In this document: positions 1 through 10,050 of the stretch, piece by piece | How positions within the stretch are numbered: position 1 is the first letter of the stretch | How the letters are laid out: each line of letters opens with the position of its first letter | From: Endotrypanum monterogeii | Lineage: Eukaryota; Euglenozoa; Kinetoplastea; Trypanosomatida; Trypanosomatidae | Length of the DNA: 64,000 bases | Direction: 5' to 3' | Assembly (NCBI GenBank): GCA_000333855.2 | Contig: CM007314.1 | Coordinates: forward strand, 1,219,023 to 1,283,022 | Translations under genes and position numbers: made by a program | The notes under the pieces: model-generated | Databases searched by the model: none | What the model was told of the DNA's origin: nothing | The model's input: only the letters and a program-made list of their open reading frames with translations

Positions 1-1698
1 CGATGCAGCGTGCGTGCGTGCGTGCGTGCGTGGGTGTGTGTACACACATCCACGCACGCAGTTCCATTTGGATAGGGTGTCAAGTAGCAGTGAGTCGCAT
101 TTCCTCCTGGCCCCTTCCCCCCCCCCTCGCTCACAGCCGCATATGAAAACAATGACAACTAATACAAGAGCACCCCGACGAACACTTCGGTGTGAGAACG
201 GAAACAGGGACTGGGAGAAGGGCACCCAGGTCAGCACGCGAGACTTGAGTAGTTCAGCCGACTGTTCATAAAAAAGAGGTATTTCAAGATGCACTCGTAT
301 TCTCTTCTTCGCATTGCATTCTAACGTTTAGCTTCGCCAATAACAACAAATTGTGAAACCACAGGATTTCCGAGGGGAAGAAATCTCCATCTTAACCAAC
401 GGATAAAGTTGGACTCACATCGAAGAGTGGCGACTTCGCTTGTTCGCTATGTGCGCGTGTATGTGTAAGGGTGGTATGTGCACGAATAACGAATTGTGCG
501 CAAGTACGCACTCACTTGTCTTTTTCTTCCTTCTATGGAATATACTGGACAGAGTGACCAGTTGAGTCGAATATTTTTAAAGTCGATTAAAAGCTCTCAA
601 AAAAAAAAAAAGGCCTAACCCAGGCACTGGTATTACCGATGTATCCAGCTCCGAATAGCTCGGTGACACATGTGCTCTCCTTCGCACAGAACCTCACCTC
701 TCAAAGTGTAGCGATGGGTCCTTTTTGTTTCATATGTTTGTTGGACTCCTCCTTCTTGTATAGTTTAGGGGTTTTCTTCTTGTCTGCGTGTGTGTGTGTG
801 TGCAATAGCGACAAAGGCACCGTGGTTGATTGCGCCTCCACGACTCCTGTCTGTTGGACCTCACTTGACTCCCTCCATCATTCCTTCTCGGCCTCACAGT
901 GCCGAGAGTGAGCGGGGGATGTGTTCAACCCGCATCAACAGACACACACGCACATGAAAAAAAAAAGGAATCGAGTTTGCCCTCCATTCAGCACAGAGAA
1001 GAGGAAGAAAAAGCGAAAGCGAAAGAATATGTGAAGAAGCCCTAAAGGGGGGATAGTCTGCCGCGTCATCTCCCAAAAAAAATGACGCACTGTATCACTA
1101 CCGTCACCGTCCTCACCCACGCACCCCCCTCGGAAAAACAAAGACCAGCCAGAGAGCGGTAAAACCATCGTTTCTTCCCTGTGAGGTCAACAGGAGAGAC
1201 AAATAATTTTATTTTCAAAAAAAAGAGACTAGCGTGCATAGGCGAGGTTGAGACCCCACAAAATGCGCACCACCGCAGTCATTTAAGTTACTACATATAC
1301 ATGCAACACCAAACAAATAACAAAAAAGAGCCGGAAGAAAGGATCAGAACAATTACAGCAACAAAAAAAAGGGGGGCAACGCCCTCCGAGCTACCACTGA
1401 CAAGACCTAAACATACGACAGTCGCGTTATGGTTCGATCCTCAACAACACCCCACCACGGCTCGTTTCTTAAACACGCACATGCTCGCTGGTACCCAGTT
1501 CGCTCTCCCCACAAAAAAAAAAGGTCAACACACGTGATTAGCTCCCTGCCCATCCCCCAAACAAAGCCAAAAGGAAGGCTCGCTGCACAATATGGGAACC
1601 ACTAATTATACTTCACTGGGAGTATCGATGTGCTTCGGTGTGTATTAGAAAGACAATGTGGCTCTATTCCCGTTGATGGAACCATACGAGCACGTCCA

Positions 1699-2017
1699 GC
1701 CGATGGACACACAGGGCCCTCCCCCCCCCCGACACGCACACACGCACACTGCCTGCCTCTGCTGCACCACTACACACCACGGTCATTAAGGATGCGCTGC
1801 CGGATGCCCGAACGAGCTACGCGGCAAACCAACTCGCTCCTCTTCCACCTGCCCACTCATTCAAGCAGACCGTGCTCCACATTCCGCCCGCAGCCAGAAA
1901 CAGTCGGATGTTTCCCTTCGGGATGACATGAGGAAACACATGTGCGTGTCGGGGCGAGCGCAAGGAGGCTGCTGACCAGGCGATGGAGTGACGACTCTCT
2001 AACACCTCCCCAACGTT
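1699..2017. repeat. 319-bp dispersed repeat, copy 1
   Basis: From the GCCGATGG start to the CAACGTT end, this stretch matches 16203-16521 almost base for base in the same orientation. Differences were seen only in the C-run and CA-rich part near its left end. Flanks outside these limits do not match. A 62-codon minus frame (1817-2005) is identical in both copies but opens with GTG, so it is probably not coding. It could be a SIDER-like retroposon remnant or a recent segmental copy; I see no target-site duplication or RT motif. Confidence 0.85.
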
Positions 2018-2312
2018 ACTTCATTGCTATCCTTCCGCTGCAACAGCCGGATGCCTTTCATTCAGCGGGGTCGCACAGCCCCTGCGATCACCTTTCACGC
2101 ACCTGGTATCGGTGCCTCATCGCATCACGCAGTCCGACGCAGAAGAGAAGCCGCATATTCCGCGGACTTTACATGCACCTCCTCGTTGCGTGGCGCGCTG
2201 CTGCCGGACGACGTGGCGCGGGGACTCTCGCAGCAGGGGTAACCCACCCGCTCCTGTAACTTGCCCTGCCCTGCCCTCCCCCCCTCCCTCCCCAGCACTG
2301 AGAGAAGCGTGC

Positions 2313-2332
2313 GTGTGTGTGTGTGTGTGTGT
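2313..2332. repeat. (GT)n microsatellite
   Basis: Ten GT units on the plus strand, read as (AC)n in the leftward transcript. It lies in the spacer downstream of the prozyme gene. Confidence 0.9.
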
Positions 2333-2954
2333 ACGTGTGCAGAGAGGGGGAGGTGTGCTACATCCACACGGGTGGCAGGGGGCACCTCGGACATTTCCAC
2401 CTCCTCACGCCGGGCGACACTGTCGCTGTGCTCTGAGATCCACGCTGGGCAAACATGGGCACAACTAATGATGAGCGCACGCAACGGGCTACGCTGCACG
2501 TAGGGGACTATGCGCCTAAGCACCTCGCCCTCGAGGAGCCAAGTGGAAGTCGAACCCCAAATGTTCATGAATGAAAAAATATAACCCGCAGGAAAATCCG
2601 TTCGTTGTGCATTTGAACAATCGCAAGACTCCGAAGATGGGGGTGGGAAAAAAAAAAATTATGCGCTGCCCCACTCTGAGGAAGCCAAGAGGAGAACGAG
2701 CCAGGGGACGAGGCAAACACGAGGAAACCCAAGAGAAACAGTAGCTCACTGCGCATCGCGCTCTTGTGGATTTTCCTTTTTTTTTTCCGGTTTGACCCGA
2801 AGAGTTGTATAATGGGCCGTTGTCTTCAAAAAGCAATCCACCAGACACCAAGTGATGCCAACATCAAGGGAATTGCCTGGACCACCACCCCCCTACCGCT
2901 TCACTTCACCGCGACCCCATGAGTGTTGGAACAGGAGTCTTCCTGTCGGCTCTG

Positions 2955-3908
2955 CTACTCGGCCCTGCGGGCAAACAAAAGCTGGTGAAACGCATACCCC
3001 TCACCGAAAAAGTTGACTGTTCGATTCTGCAGTGTGTAGGCACTGAAGGTCTGCAAGTTACGGCGCATCGCCAATCCGTCTGCATCCTTGTCCTGCAAGG
3101 CGATGATCGTGAAGCGGAGTGGTTGGTAGCAGTCGATGAGTTCCTGCAAGCGTGCTGAAGTGGCCACAGCAGCCTTGGCGTTTGTCTCGAAGGAAACGCA
3201 AGGCACACCAGCAAAGGTGCGCGTGACTTCGTATTCGCCATTCGGCAAAGCACCGAAGCGCTGCGTCGTTTTCTGCGCGACACCGTGTTCGGTCACAACG
3301 TCGTAGAGGAACACGTTCAGCTGTACATCCTCCTCCTTCCTCTCCGCCCCTCGCTCCACATTGTCGTACACAAAGTTGAAGTAGTGGTCGCTGTCCACCG
3401 GCCCCGTGAGGAAGGACTTGCCGGTCGGAAACGCCGCCTTCAGCTCCGCATACTCCTGAGCCATGATATCGCTCGTTTCGCTCTCGGCACACCACGGCGA
3501 GGTTGTGTTCTTGCGCAGGTACGAGGCCCACTCCACACACGCACCCTTTGCTTTGATGAGTGAAATAATCGGGATGAAGACGTGATGTAGCATGACTTCC
3601 GAGGCAGACGTCAAGATCAGCTTGTGTGGCGTCACGATGGCGATGGTTTGCGTCATTTCCAGTGACAGAAGATTCTCTGCAGACGAGTGGTGATGCAGCT
3701 TCTGCCCCGCAGCCGCGAGCACATCCTCGAGCTCCACCACAGTGAACAACTGCAGATCCACGGGGGTGGCGAAGTCGAGCTCGAGGCGCTTCTCGAGTCC
3801 ACTGTCGCTGTAGTCAGTGGGGTTCGAAAATCCTCCCCAGAGCGACATCAAGGCGTGGACAGACTCAGGGAAACCATCGCGCGGAGAAGCCCATGCGTTG
3901 GAGGACAT
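2955..3908 (-). CDS. S-adenosylmethionine decarboxylase prozyme (catalytically dead paralogue)
   Basis: A 317-residue protein of the AdoMetDC fold. In trypanosomatids the prozyme is an inactive paralogue that pairs with AdoMetDC and strongly activates it, controlling spermidine and hence trypanothione synthesis in the cytosol. Family-typical stretches are MSLWG (residues 21-25), EKRLEL (39-44), the GACVEWASYL region and FLTGPVDSDHYF. The pyruvoyl-forming Glu-Ser-Ser cleavage site is absent: the matching stretch (about 82-90) reads SLEMTQTIA. The first Glu of the FEGxEK motif is Ser, and the CGTT cysteine position reads SAS. The start is the ATG at 3908; the upstream frame has no features of the family. 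ValRS lies directly upstream in the same transcription unit. Function as an activator is from family knowledge; the missing residues are seen directly. Confidence 0.88.
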   Translation of the reverse strand: MSSNAWASPRDGFPESVHALMSLWGGFSNPTDYSDSGLEKRLELDFATPVDLQLFTVVELEDVLAAAGQKLHHHSSAENLLSLEMTQTIAIVTPHKLILTSASEVMLHHVFIPIISLIKAKGACVEWASYLRKNTTSPWCAESETSDIMAQEYAELKAAFPTGKSFLTGPVDSDHYFNFVYDNVERGAERKEEDVQLNVFLYDVVTEHGVAQKTTQRFGALPNGEYEVTRTFAGVPCVSFETNAKAAVATSARLQELIDCYQPLRFTIIALQDKDADGLAMRRNLQTFSAYTLQNRTVNFFGEGYAFHQLLFARRAE

Positions 3909-5975
3909 TTTGTTTTCACCTAGGCCAACGGTGATGACAAATGTACGACAGGGGTGTGTGCCGGGGGGAGGCGGGAAAGGAAGGAGGGAGAGACAAGGCG
4001 CGCAGGCAGGGAGGGGCGAGGGTTTAGCGACACACGTGTAGTGAACAGTCAGGGGCACTTGGGGAAGCGGAGGTAGACAACAGACCACGCACAAGCGAGC
4101 GACATGAAAGACTAATGAAAAAAAAAAAGCGGTGCTAGTGATAAAGGAGAAGAATCGACTATATAAATGGAGTGAGACAGCGTGTTCAATGAGTATTCTT
4201 GACAGAATTCAGAGACAAGGTATATATGCTTCTTGAAATGTTTTTTTTTTTCGGGAGGGAGTGGGATGTGTGAAGCAAGGCGCAGCAGAAACCGACGTGA
4301 AGACGAGAGCGAGGCAACAGAACGTAGAAATTTTAGACGACTGAGATGTGTGACCATTACACACACAGAGAAAGTAGGCAGAAAATATCCAGAATAATAA
4401 TAAAAAGCAGCGAGATGCAGATCAAGATTAGATCGACAATTCATGCTTGCAGCGCGACCCTTTCTGATAAAACCCACCCGATCGCTTTTTATTTTTGTTT
4501 CCCAGAGCGGTGTGAGAATCAGAGAGCTCCCTCGTATAGCTGTGGTTAGGTGCCTGTATGCATACACGAGGTACACTACTTTGGATAGATAGCCGGTCCT
4601 CATCAGCTCGCATCCCATATTTTCACACCCATCAAACAAGGGTGGTCGAAGGTGGACATCCGAAAGGGAGGGGAGGGAGAAATATATATAAATATATATA
4701 TATTTTTTTTGGTAAAAGAAGTGAGAGCCCACTGGGCTGACCATCTCAGCCTTCACTTCTTCTGGAGTCAATGTTTGAAGGTATGTCCCGTGGAGAGTTC
4801 TTCGAGTCGCATGAAAAAGCACTATCCTAATGTTTTGTTAGTTGCTTGTTCATTTGTTTTTTTTTGGGGGGGAGCGCTTCATATTGTTCTCAAGAAAAGA
4901 GAAAGATCGACATCCTGAGATTCATCTGCTGCACTACTTGGCCACTTATCGAATCACGTTGCCACCACTTCAATTCCCCCAAACATTTTATGCACACACA
5001 TTCAAACAAACTCACGAATACGCATACACCTGCACACGCCAGTCGGGATATGAAGCCTCTGACCCCTGAACGAGCGGCTCATCAGCCGCCCATCCACCCC
5101 GTGTTTGCTTAACGTGTTTTCCCCTTTGAGTAGTACCATTTCCTGTGGGTGTCGGTCTCCTTGCCTCTGCCTTCACGCTCGCATAAGATAGCCTAACCCA
5201 CCCGCCCCCTATTTTCGGCTGACTCCTTTCTGCGGGCGAAAAAAAGCAACAGAGGATCGGAGTGGATCGATGCTCCACATACCTCAGAAAACGCCGCCGG
5301 AAAAAAAAACATTTGCTTGGAAGAAAGAAGGCACAAAAAAAGGAGACGAGGAGCAAGAAGGCATGGTAGGAGGGATACACGTGAAACGCCGAGTTGAGGC
5401 CAGCGATTTGTGCCTAAACGCAAACATTTTTTTTTTTTTTTACAACACGGGGGGAAGGGGTGTGCAAGATAAGGAAGAAGTGGGGAAACAAGGTGGAGTG
5501 AAACACAAAGAGAGAGGGCGGACGGGAAAAAGGCAGGGGCAGGGGGAGGGAAACAGGAAGTCGCTGAAACGACTTGTCACCCCTGCGAGTGATTCCTTCA
5601 ATCCTTTTGTCACTTTGTATCCGACCACGGGGCCCTAAAAAAAAAAAGCCAACAGACACCAATAATAAAAATAAGGTAACGACAAAGAGAGAAAACAGTT
5701 AAAATTAAGGACACGGACAGAGAAGCGAGCTCACTGAAATAAAAACCGCACACTCTGCGTTAGAGAACACACATTATCGTCGTGATCATTCTTTGGGAAG
5801 CATAAGGACGTGGAGGAAAATACACGAGGCGCTAAACCACACATACACTTACACATACGCGCAGGAAAACATTTTTTTTTTGGTAGCTTTGCGCTTGCAT
5901 TCCTCGCATCCGGTGAGAAGAGTGCAGTGAATACCACGCCGGGACGCGTGGGAGGACAAAAAGAACGCGAGGCTT
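3909..5975. other. Intergenic spacer, prozyme to ValRS
   Basis: No supported gene. It holds the prozyme 5' UTR and splice signals and the ValRS 3' UTR, with many A-, T- and AT-rich runs (for example 4681-4712 and 5430-5440). No RNA gene was recognised. Confidence 0.6.
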
Positions 5976-8900
5976 TTAATTGAAGCTTGACATTTTTTCT
6001 ATACCCTCTCGTAGTTGTGTCCCCTGCGTCTCCAGAGAGTTAAGCTTCTCGGTGTTGGCCAGACGAATCTCCTTCGGGACCTTCGTTTCATAATTGGGAA
6101 TAGACATTTTCTTCTTCAGCCCCTCCATCTGCTTAGTGAGGGCCTCCAACTGCTTCTTTAGTTTGGCCACCTCCTTCTCCACGTCAATGAAACCCACAAG
6201 CATCATGTTCACGCCCACTTCTTTGGTCACCAAGGAAAACCCGCAGCCCGTCGGCACTGCCGTCGCCTCCTCCTCCGGAGAAACCATAGTCACTTGGCCC
6301 ACGACACCAAGCGTTGACACCATCATCGTCTCCGCCTGGAATAGCCTCTGCAGCTGCGGCGTGTGCGCCGTCACCCAGACGTCAGGCTTGTGTTTGTTCG
6401 TCAGCGAATAAGAAGCTTTGGTGGAGCGAACGCTGTGGACAACTTCGAGAATAATCGACATGTCACTTTCTGATTCCGCGCTTAACCATCCACTCGGCGT
6501 CGGGTACTTGGCAAGCATGATTGATTCGGTGTCAAAGCTACTGTAGTTGGGCAAGCGATGCCAGAGCTCCTCCGTGAGGAAAGGCATCATTGGGTGTAAC
6601 ATCCGCAGCGCCTTCTCGACAACGTGGAGCAGCACATCCTGCACCAGCTGCTTCTTCTCACCGCCCTTCTGAATGGTCGGCTTCGTCAGCTCCAGGAAGA
6701 CGTCACACAGCTCGTACAGCCAGAAGCGGTAGACAGCACCGGTAGCCAAGGCGAAGTCGTAAAGACCTTCCGACATGCCTTGAGTGGCCTCCGCGATGGC
6801 GACGTCGAGGCGCGAGAGAATCCAGCGGCACTCGAGCGGCATTGCAGCCGCGTCCTCTGCGGGGTTGAAATCCTGCTTCTTGGGTACGTAGGTTGTGCCC
6901 AGGGCATGGTACAGGACGTAGCGCACAACGTTCCAAAGCTTGTTGCAGAATTGGCGATAAGCAACAACACGTTGGATGTCGAGGTTGACGCTGCGGCCAG
7001 ATTGGGTGTAGGAAAGAAGACCAAAGCGGAGCGCATCGCTACCACACTCTGGAATGCCGTCCGGAAAAAACTCCTTCTGTTGCTTTATGGCCTTATCCAC
7101 CTCCTTATCGCTCAGGTTGCCTGTGCGCACCGACTCGTGCAGGGTCTCCAGGGTCACGCCGTTGATGACATAAAGCGGGTCGACTACATTTCCTTTTGAC
7201 TTTGACATCTTCTCACCGTTTTTATCACGAACCATGGCGTGTAGAAATACCTCCTTGTATGGAAGCTTGTTCGTGAAGTGGAGCGAGAGCATCACCATGC
7301 GAGCCACCCAGAAGAACAAAATGTCGTGCCCAGTTTCCATCAACGCGTTCGGGAAAAAGCGACTCATGTCGTCCGAGTCATTGGGCCAGCCAAGCGTGGA
7401 GAAGGGCCACAGGCCGGAACTGAACCACGTGTCGAGCACGTCAGGGTCCTGCTCAAACGAGGCCTCCGCGATTTGGGCGTCGGTCAGACCGAACATTTTC
7501 TTTGCCTTCGCGTGCGCCTCTTCCAGATTGCGGGCGACCACCCACGAGTCCTCGCTCTGCGGCAGCGGACCGAGAACCTTGTAGGCGGGAATGCGGTGAC
7601 CCCACCAGAGCTGGCGCGACACACACCACGGCTTAATGTTTTCCAGCCAGTGGTACCATACCGCCTCATGGGATGACGGATAGAGACGTAGGTCACCATT
7701 TCGCACAGCCTCGACAGAGCGTCGGGCCATGTCAGAGCAGTCCACGAACCACTGTGGCATCAACATCGGCTCCACAATGTCGCCGGTGCGAGCGCAGCGC
7801 CCCACACGGTATTCATACGGCTCCACACCGCGTAGCAGCCCCAGTTCATCCAACTTTTTCACAATCTCGCGGCGGCAGTCAAAGCGGTGCATGCCTTTGA
7901 ACGGCTCCATCGTAACATTGCCCTTCATATCCATCATGACCAGCTGCGGCAAATTGTGGCGCTTACCAGACTCGAAATCGTTTGGATCGTGGGCAGGGGT
8001 GATCTTCACCGCACCGGTTCCAAAATTTATATCGACCAGTGTCGCATCCAAGACAATCGGGATGGTGGCGTCGCGGAATGGGCACTTGAGGAACTTACCG
8101 TGAAACTTCTTATAGCGCTCATCTTCGGGGTGAATGGCGACGGCCGTATCGCCAAGCAGCGTCTCCGGCCGCGTCGTCGCAATCACAAGCTCGTCGTCGC
8201 TATCCACGACTTTGTAAGCGACGTGAGTAAGACTACCCATGTCAACCTTTCGGTTGTAGTTGGGGATCGCCATCTTAGACATCTTGCCCACATCAGCAAA
8301 CTCTACCTCCAGGTCAGAGATGGCACTCTGGAGCGCGCAGCACCAGTTCACCAAACGAGTGTCACGGTGAACTAGGCCATCCTCGTGCAGGCGCACAAAC
8401 GCCTCCACGACGGCCGCCGACGACTTCTCGTCCATCGTGAAGCGTTCTCGGGTCCAGTCGAGCGACAGGCCAATGTTGCGAAACTGCTTCGTGATCATGC
8501 CAGCGTGGTTCTCCTTGAACTCCCACAGGCGCTTCGTGAACTCCTCACGGCCAAGCTCGTGGCGGCTTTTGCCCTCCTCCTTCATGACACGGCGCTCCAC
8601 GACGACCTGGGTGGCGATGCCAGCATGGTCAGTGCCAGGGAGGTAGAGGGTGTTGTCACCCGACATGCGATGAAAGCGGGTGAGAGTGTCCTGCACAGCG
8701 CCGGTGAGAGCGTGGCCGAGGTGCAGGTACCCAGTGACGTTCGGTGGCGGGGCGACGATCACAAAAGATTTGGCCTTCGTATCGGGGTCACGATCTGAGG
8801 TGGGCCTAAAAAAGCCTGACTTCTCCCACCACGCATACCAGTCTGCCTCCACGGCGGCCGGTTCGTACGCGGCCGCCATCTCGGGAGCCAAAGACTTCAT
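5976..8900 (-). CDS. ValRS: Valyl-tRNA synthetase
   Basis: A 974-residue class Ia synthetase charging tRNA-Val. Seen in order: the HIGH-box variant HLGH (60-63), the LPGTDHAG stretch (88-95), the editing domain with TTRPET (242-247) and GTGAVKITPAHD (294-305), the WWGHRIP segment (432-438), the DTWFSSGLWP segment (490-499), the KMSKS loop (564-568), the anticodon-binding domain, and a lysine-rich C-terminal coiled coil (from about 900) as in cytosolic and bacterial ValRS. The start is the ATG at 8900. An in-frame extension to 9002 opens with TTG and runs through a pyrimidine tract, so it is probably untranslated. A second in-frame ATG is at codon 8. Trypanosomatids usually have one ValRS serving both cytosol and mitochondrion (family knowledge). 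Confidence 0.97.
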   Translation of the reverse strand: MKSLAPEMAAAYEPAAVEADWYAWWEKSGFFRPTSDRDPDTKAKSFVIVAPPPNVTGYLHLGHALTGAVQDTLTRFHRMSGDNTLYLPGTDHAGIATQVVVERRVMKEEGKSRHELGREEFTKRLWEFKENHAGMITKQFRNIGLSLDWTRERFTMDEKSSAAVVEAFVRLHEDGLVHRDTRLVNWCCALQSAISDLEVEFADVGKMSKMAIPNYNRKVDMGSLTHVAYKVVDSDDELVIATTRPETLLGDTAVAIHPEDERYKKFHGKFLKCPFRDATIPIVLDATLVDINFGTGAVKITPAHDPNDFESGKRHNLPQLVMMDMKGNVTMEPFKGMHRFDCRREIVKKLDELGLLRGVEPYEYRVGRCARTGDIVEPMLMPQWFVDCSDMARRSVEAVRNGDLRLYPSSHEAVWYHWLENIKPWCVSRQLWWGHRIPAYKVLGPLPQSEDSWVVARNLEEAHAKAKKMFGLTDAQIAEASFEQDPDVLDTWFSSGLWPFSTLGWPNDSDDMSRFFPNALMETGHDILFFWVARMVMLSLHFTNKLPYKEVFLHAMVRDKNGEKMSKSKGNVVDPLYVINGVTLETLHESVRTGNLSDKEVDKAIKQQKEFFPDGIPECGSDALRFGLLSYTQSGRSVNLDIQRVVAYRQFCNKLWNVVRYVLYHALGTTYVPKKQDFNPAEDAAAMPLECRWILSRLDVAIAEATQGMSEGLYDFALATGAVYRFWLYELCDVFLELTKPTIQKGGEKKQLVQDVLLHVVEKALRMLHPMMPFLTEELWHRLPNYSSFDTESIMLAKYPTPSGWLSAESESDMSIILEVVHSVRSTKASYSLTNKHKPDVWVTAHTPQLQRLFQAETMMVSTLGVVGQVTMVSPEEEATAVPTGCGFSLVTKEVGVNMMLVGFIDVEKEVAKLKKQLEALTKQMEGLKKKMSIPNYETKVPKEIRLANTEKLNSLETQGTQLREGIEKMSSFN

Positions 8901-9002
8901 GATGAATGCACAACGCCGAAACGTTTTCGGAAAGAAAGAAAGAAAAAAGACACCCGCAGTTTTGAGGAGAGGAGAGCGTGTGTATGTAGGTGGCCCCTCC
9001 AA

Positions 9003-9060
9003 CTCGCGGCAAGAAGAAAGTTGAGTCCAAGTGGTGAGGGGAGAGGGGAAAAAAAGAGAG
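9003..9060 (-). promoter_or_regulatory. Probable trans-splice signal of ValRS
   Basis: On the minus strand a T/C-rich tract (about 9025-9060) is followed by CGCGAG at about 9003-9008, the first AG after the tract. A second T/C tract (about 8932-8949) lies closer to the ATG, and its first AG is inside codon 2. Confidence 0.45.
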
Positions 9061-10025
9061 CGCTAAAAAAAAAAAAGGAAAAGGCAAAACGCCAACGCTG
9101 TTTGCCCTCAGGAGCGAGAGCGAAACAAGCCGACTTGGTCACTTCACGCCTGCACACACGCGCACCGGTGCACAGACAGTTGTGTCAAAAGAAAAAAAAA
9201 ATTCTATGTTGTTTTTACTGCACCACGAAAAAAACGCACGCACATCCAAGCATAAACGTATGACATTAAACACACACACAAACGTGTGCCATTGGCGCCA
9301 TGTCACATGAACAAAAAAAACAGATTGATTGTAGATGGAGGAAGAGGCCACACGGGGTGAGTACGATTCCAGAGTTGAAAAAAAAAAAGAGGCACCGATG
9401 ATACGCAGAGGGTAGAGAATGAAGGGGATGAGGCAAACGGTTGAATGGCTTGGAGGCACAACTACATCCTACATGGGAGCGATACAACTGAGCATTAGCA
9501 AACAAACAGCTTTTTTTTTTTCTGACATCCCTTTTCTGTGTACAGCACAGGAGAGGACAGAAGGTTCGTGCATGCCCGTATAGTTTCTTTCGCTTCGAAA
9601 AGGGGGGATTGAGGAACAAGAAGCAGTGCAGTATGCTGATATACCTGGCCCCTCCCCTTCTACACACATACAGACGACTATCACTCAACTATGATTGGAG
9701 ATGATAGGATACAGACACTCATAAAGAGCGTCGATGGAAGTATGTCGTCGCGAGTGTGCGCTCCACAGGGTGTGGTCTCCCTCTGCGACCTTTTGGGATC
9801 TTGTTTTATTTTTTTCGCTATCACCGCCGTATTTTTTTTCTATTTGTGCAAGCACGCAAACAGTATTCTAGGCAAGAAGGTATACGTAAGCACAGCGACC
9901 TATACACTGGGTAAAGAAAAGAAAAACTGAACCGTAAAGGTGAGCCAGAGGGGTAAGGTGAAAAGCACTCTGGGGTTTAGCCATAAGCACAGATACTTGG
10001 AGAGCTCGACGAAGTGCAAAAAGAC

Positions 10026-10050
10026 TATATATATATATATATATATATAA
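10026..10050. repeat. (TA)n microsatellite
   Basis: An uninterrupted alternating TA run of about 12 units in the gene-poor stretch. Confidence 0.9.

Larger units (their letters stand above)
1..2954. other. Spacer with no supported gene (3' side of the prozyme gene)
   Basis: No convincing gene is seen. The stretch starts with a TGCG tetranucleotide run (about 9-31), has short A- and C-runs, a (GT)n run at 2313-2332, and one copy of a 319-bp dispersed repeat at 1699-2017. As the prozyme gene is transcribed leftwards, the right part is probably its 3' UTR. In related genomes an active AdoMetDC gene lies next to the prozyme (recalled, not checked) and could begin just beyond the left edge. Confidence 0.6.

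Noticed and set aside
13..271. Short plus-strand frames at the left edge
   Set aside because: Derived from the TGCG run and A-rich spacer on the strand opposite to all local genes.
1425..1450. GGTTCGATCC resembling a tRNA B-box
   Set aside because: The T-stem does not pair and there is no A-box or acceptor stem around it.
1817..2005. A 62-codon frame identical to one at 16321-16509
   Set aside because: It opens with GTG in both copies and only reflects the identity of the 319-bp repeat; no domain or splice signal.
2125..2568. A 147-codon minus-strand frame starting at an ATG
   Set aside because: It reads through the (GT)n run as repeated His-Thr, has no good upstream pyrimidine tract and no recognisable domain.
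8901..9002. N-terminal extension of ValRS by 34 codons
   Set aside because: It opens with TTG and runs through a pyrimidine tract, so it is leader or intergenic sequence.
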